DNA of 64,000 nucleotides, from contig NZ_FXBQ01000001.1 in NCBI RefSeq assembly GCF_900177545.1, forward strand, positions 1,010,122 to 1,074,121, in the 5' to 3' direction. Position numbers and translations under genes: made by a program. Origin of the DNA: Maritimibacter sp. HL-12. GTDB lineage: Bacteria; Pseudomonadota; Alphaproteobacteria; Rhodobacterales; Rhodobacteraceae. Below the pieces are notes generated by a model, which worked only from the letters and a program-made list of their open reading frames with translations, searched no databases and was not told the DNA's origin. Positions 63,124 to 64,000 of the stretch are shown here, piece after piece. Each line of letters begins with the position of its first letter. The stretch's first letter is position 1.

Positions 63124-64000
63124 ATGAACAAGATTTTCGAAGTGCCCCTTTATCCCTACGAACGCGCGCCCGACCAGGACGCGACCGTGGCGGTGCGCCA
63201 CCCGGTGGTGATCGTTGGCGCGGGGCCCATCGGGCTTGGCGCGGCGATCGACCTTGCCCAGAGCGGCGTGCCGGTGGTGGTGCTCGACGACAACGACAAG
63301 GTGTCTTTCGGCTCCCGCGCGATCTGCTTCGCCAAGCGCCCGCTGGAAATCCTCGACCGGCTCGGCTGCGGCGAACGGATGGTCGAGAAGGGTGTCGAGT
63401 GGGAGCTTGGCAAGGTGTTCTTCGACGAGCGCGAGATCTTCGATTTCAACCTCTTGCCGGAGAAGGGCCACCGCCGCCCGGCCTTCATCAACCTCCAGCA
63501 ATACTACTTCGAGGAATACCTGATCGACCGCCTGCGCGAGCTTCAGGCCGAGGGTGCCCCGATCGAGCTTCGGGGCGGCAACAAGGTGTCGGCCATCGGC
63601 AATCACGCCGACCACGTGAAGATCGAGATCGACACGCCCGATGGCCCCTACGAGCTGGAAGCCGACTGGCTGATCGCCTGCGACGGCGCCGGCTCGCCGA
63701 TCCGCCGGATGCTGGGGCTGGAGTTTGTCGGACAGGTGTTCGAAGACAATTTTCTCATTGCCGACGTGATCATGGAAGCCGATTTCCCGACCGAACGCTG
63801 GTTCTGGTTCGACCCGCCGTTCAACCGGGGCCAGTCGGCGCTTCTGCACAAGCAGCCCGACAACGTCTGGCGGATCGACTTCCAGATCGGCTGGGACATC
63901 GACCGCGAGGCGGAATTGAAGCCTGAGAATATCGACAAGCGGCTCAAGGCAATGCTCGGCGAGGATGTGACATACGAGCTGGAATGGTCGTCGATCTACA
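63124..64000 (+). CDS. FAD-dependent aromatic hydroxylase (MhpA/PheA-like), 3' end outside window
   Basis: The first 292 residues of a flavoprotein monooxygenase. Rossmann FAD motif VVIVGAGPIGLGAAIDLAQSGVPVVVLDD (about 28-56), FGSRAICFAKRPLEIL with the substrate-binding/FAD region, and the DG motif LIACDGAGSPIRRMLGL (about 183-199). The C-terminal GD motif lies beyond the window. Such enzymes hydroxylate phenolic acids (3-(3-hydroxyphenyl)propionate, 3-hydroxybenzoate and others). ATG 63124 with AAGGGAGA. Co-directional with the MBL gene. Confidence 0.88.
   Translation, partial: MNKIFEVPLYPYERAPDQDATVAVRHPVVIVGAGPIGLGAAIDLAQSGVPVVVLDDNDKVSFGSRAICFAKRPLEILDRLGCGERMVEKGVEWELGKVFFDEREIFDFNLLPEKGHRRPAFINLQQYYFEEYLIDRLRELQAEGAPIELRGGNKVSAIGNHADHVKIEIDTPDGPYELEADWLIACDGAGSPIRRMLGLEFVGQVFEDNFLIADVIMEADFPTERWFWFDPPFNRGQSALLHKQPDNVWRIDFQIGWDIDREAELKPENIDKRLKAMLGEDVTYELEWSSIY

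Noticed and set aside
62137-63849. 570-residue minus-strand frame
   Set aside because: Antisense of the MBL and FAD hydroxylase genes, whose motifs and RBSs are convincing.

Overview
The window is high-GC, densely packed DNA from an alphaproteobacterium, most likely a Rhodobacterales/Roseobacter-type organism. The reasons are the smo/mtl polyol operon, FolE2, a SAM-II riboswitch in front of metZ, Hint-domain and RTX proteins of the type common in that order, the tyrA-hisC pair, and very short or overlapping gene junctions (ATGA, TGATG). The taxonomic call is inference from gene content.

Layout. 1-621 is the 3' end of an Ig-like repeat protein. Next to it (698-829, minus) is a fragment that reads as the C-terminus of a phage terminase large subunit. 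841-12187 is a compositionally distinct, visibly less GC-rich catabolic block. It holds an Ehu/amino-acid-type ABC importer (12187-9105), a fold-type-II PLP enzyme translationally coupled to a cytoplasmic DMSO/biotin-sulfoxide-reductase-type molybdoenzyme, an AsnC/Lrp regulator, an M20 deacylase/amidohydrolase, and a diaminopropionate-ammonia-lyase-like PLP enzyme with an M24 hydrolase. A gene-poor stretch and a tRNA-Gln gene (12843-12917) close it. This block looks like an island and is the best candidate for an undescribed pathway: it resembles ectoine-utilisation loci in architecture but carries a different enzyme set.

12982-31920 is mostly household and envelope genes: MscS channel, transsulfuration enzyme, TrkH, a large RTX/Hint protein, an FMN glutamate-synthase-like protein, a quinone-reductase-like MDR, folE2, metZ under a SAM-II riboswitch with an added intrinsic terminator, a GST, an SLC13 transporter, yciB, ftsY and a YhhN protein. 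32043-42777 continues with AlkB, an extensin-like protein, tyrA-hisC, a rhodanese, rpsD, a second Hint protein, two tandem LpxR paralogues, mnmH and a META protein. 42793-50909 is a polyol (sorbitol/mannitol) operon on the minus strand: HAD phosphatase, SorC regulator, ABC importer, sorbitol and mannitol dehydrogenases. Two tandem dyads, probable regulator sites, lie just before smoE.

52211-57444 holds ettA and then an accessory patch: several copies of a 20-bp palindrome, two 148-bp composite units bracketing a secreted-protein gene, a RAYT-type transposase with a palindrome touching its stop codon, an orphan BrnA-like antitoxin and a phage CP76-like regulator. 57815-61777 is tdk, a CIA30 protein, a hydroxyacid dehydrogenase-csaA-proC operon and a YbjN protein. 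The window ends with an MBL-fold protein lacking half its metal site and the first part of an FAD aromatic hydroxylase, probably the start of an aromatic catabolic operon.
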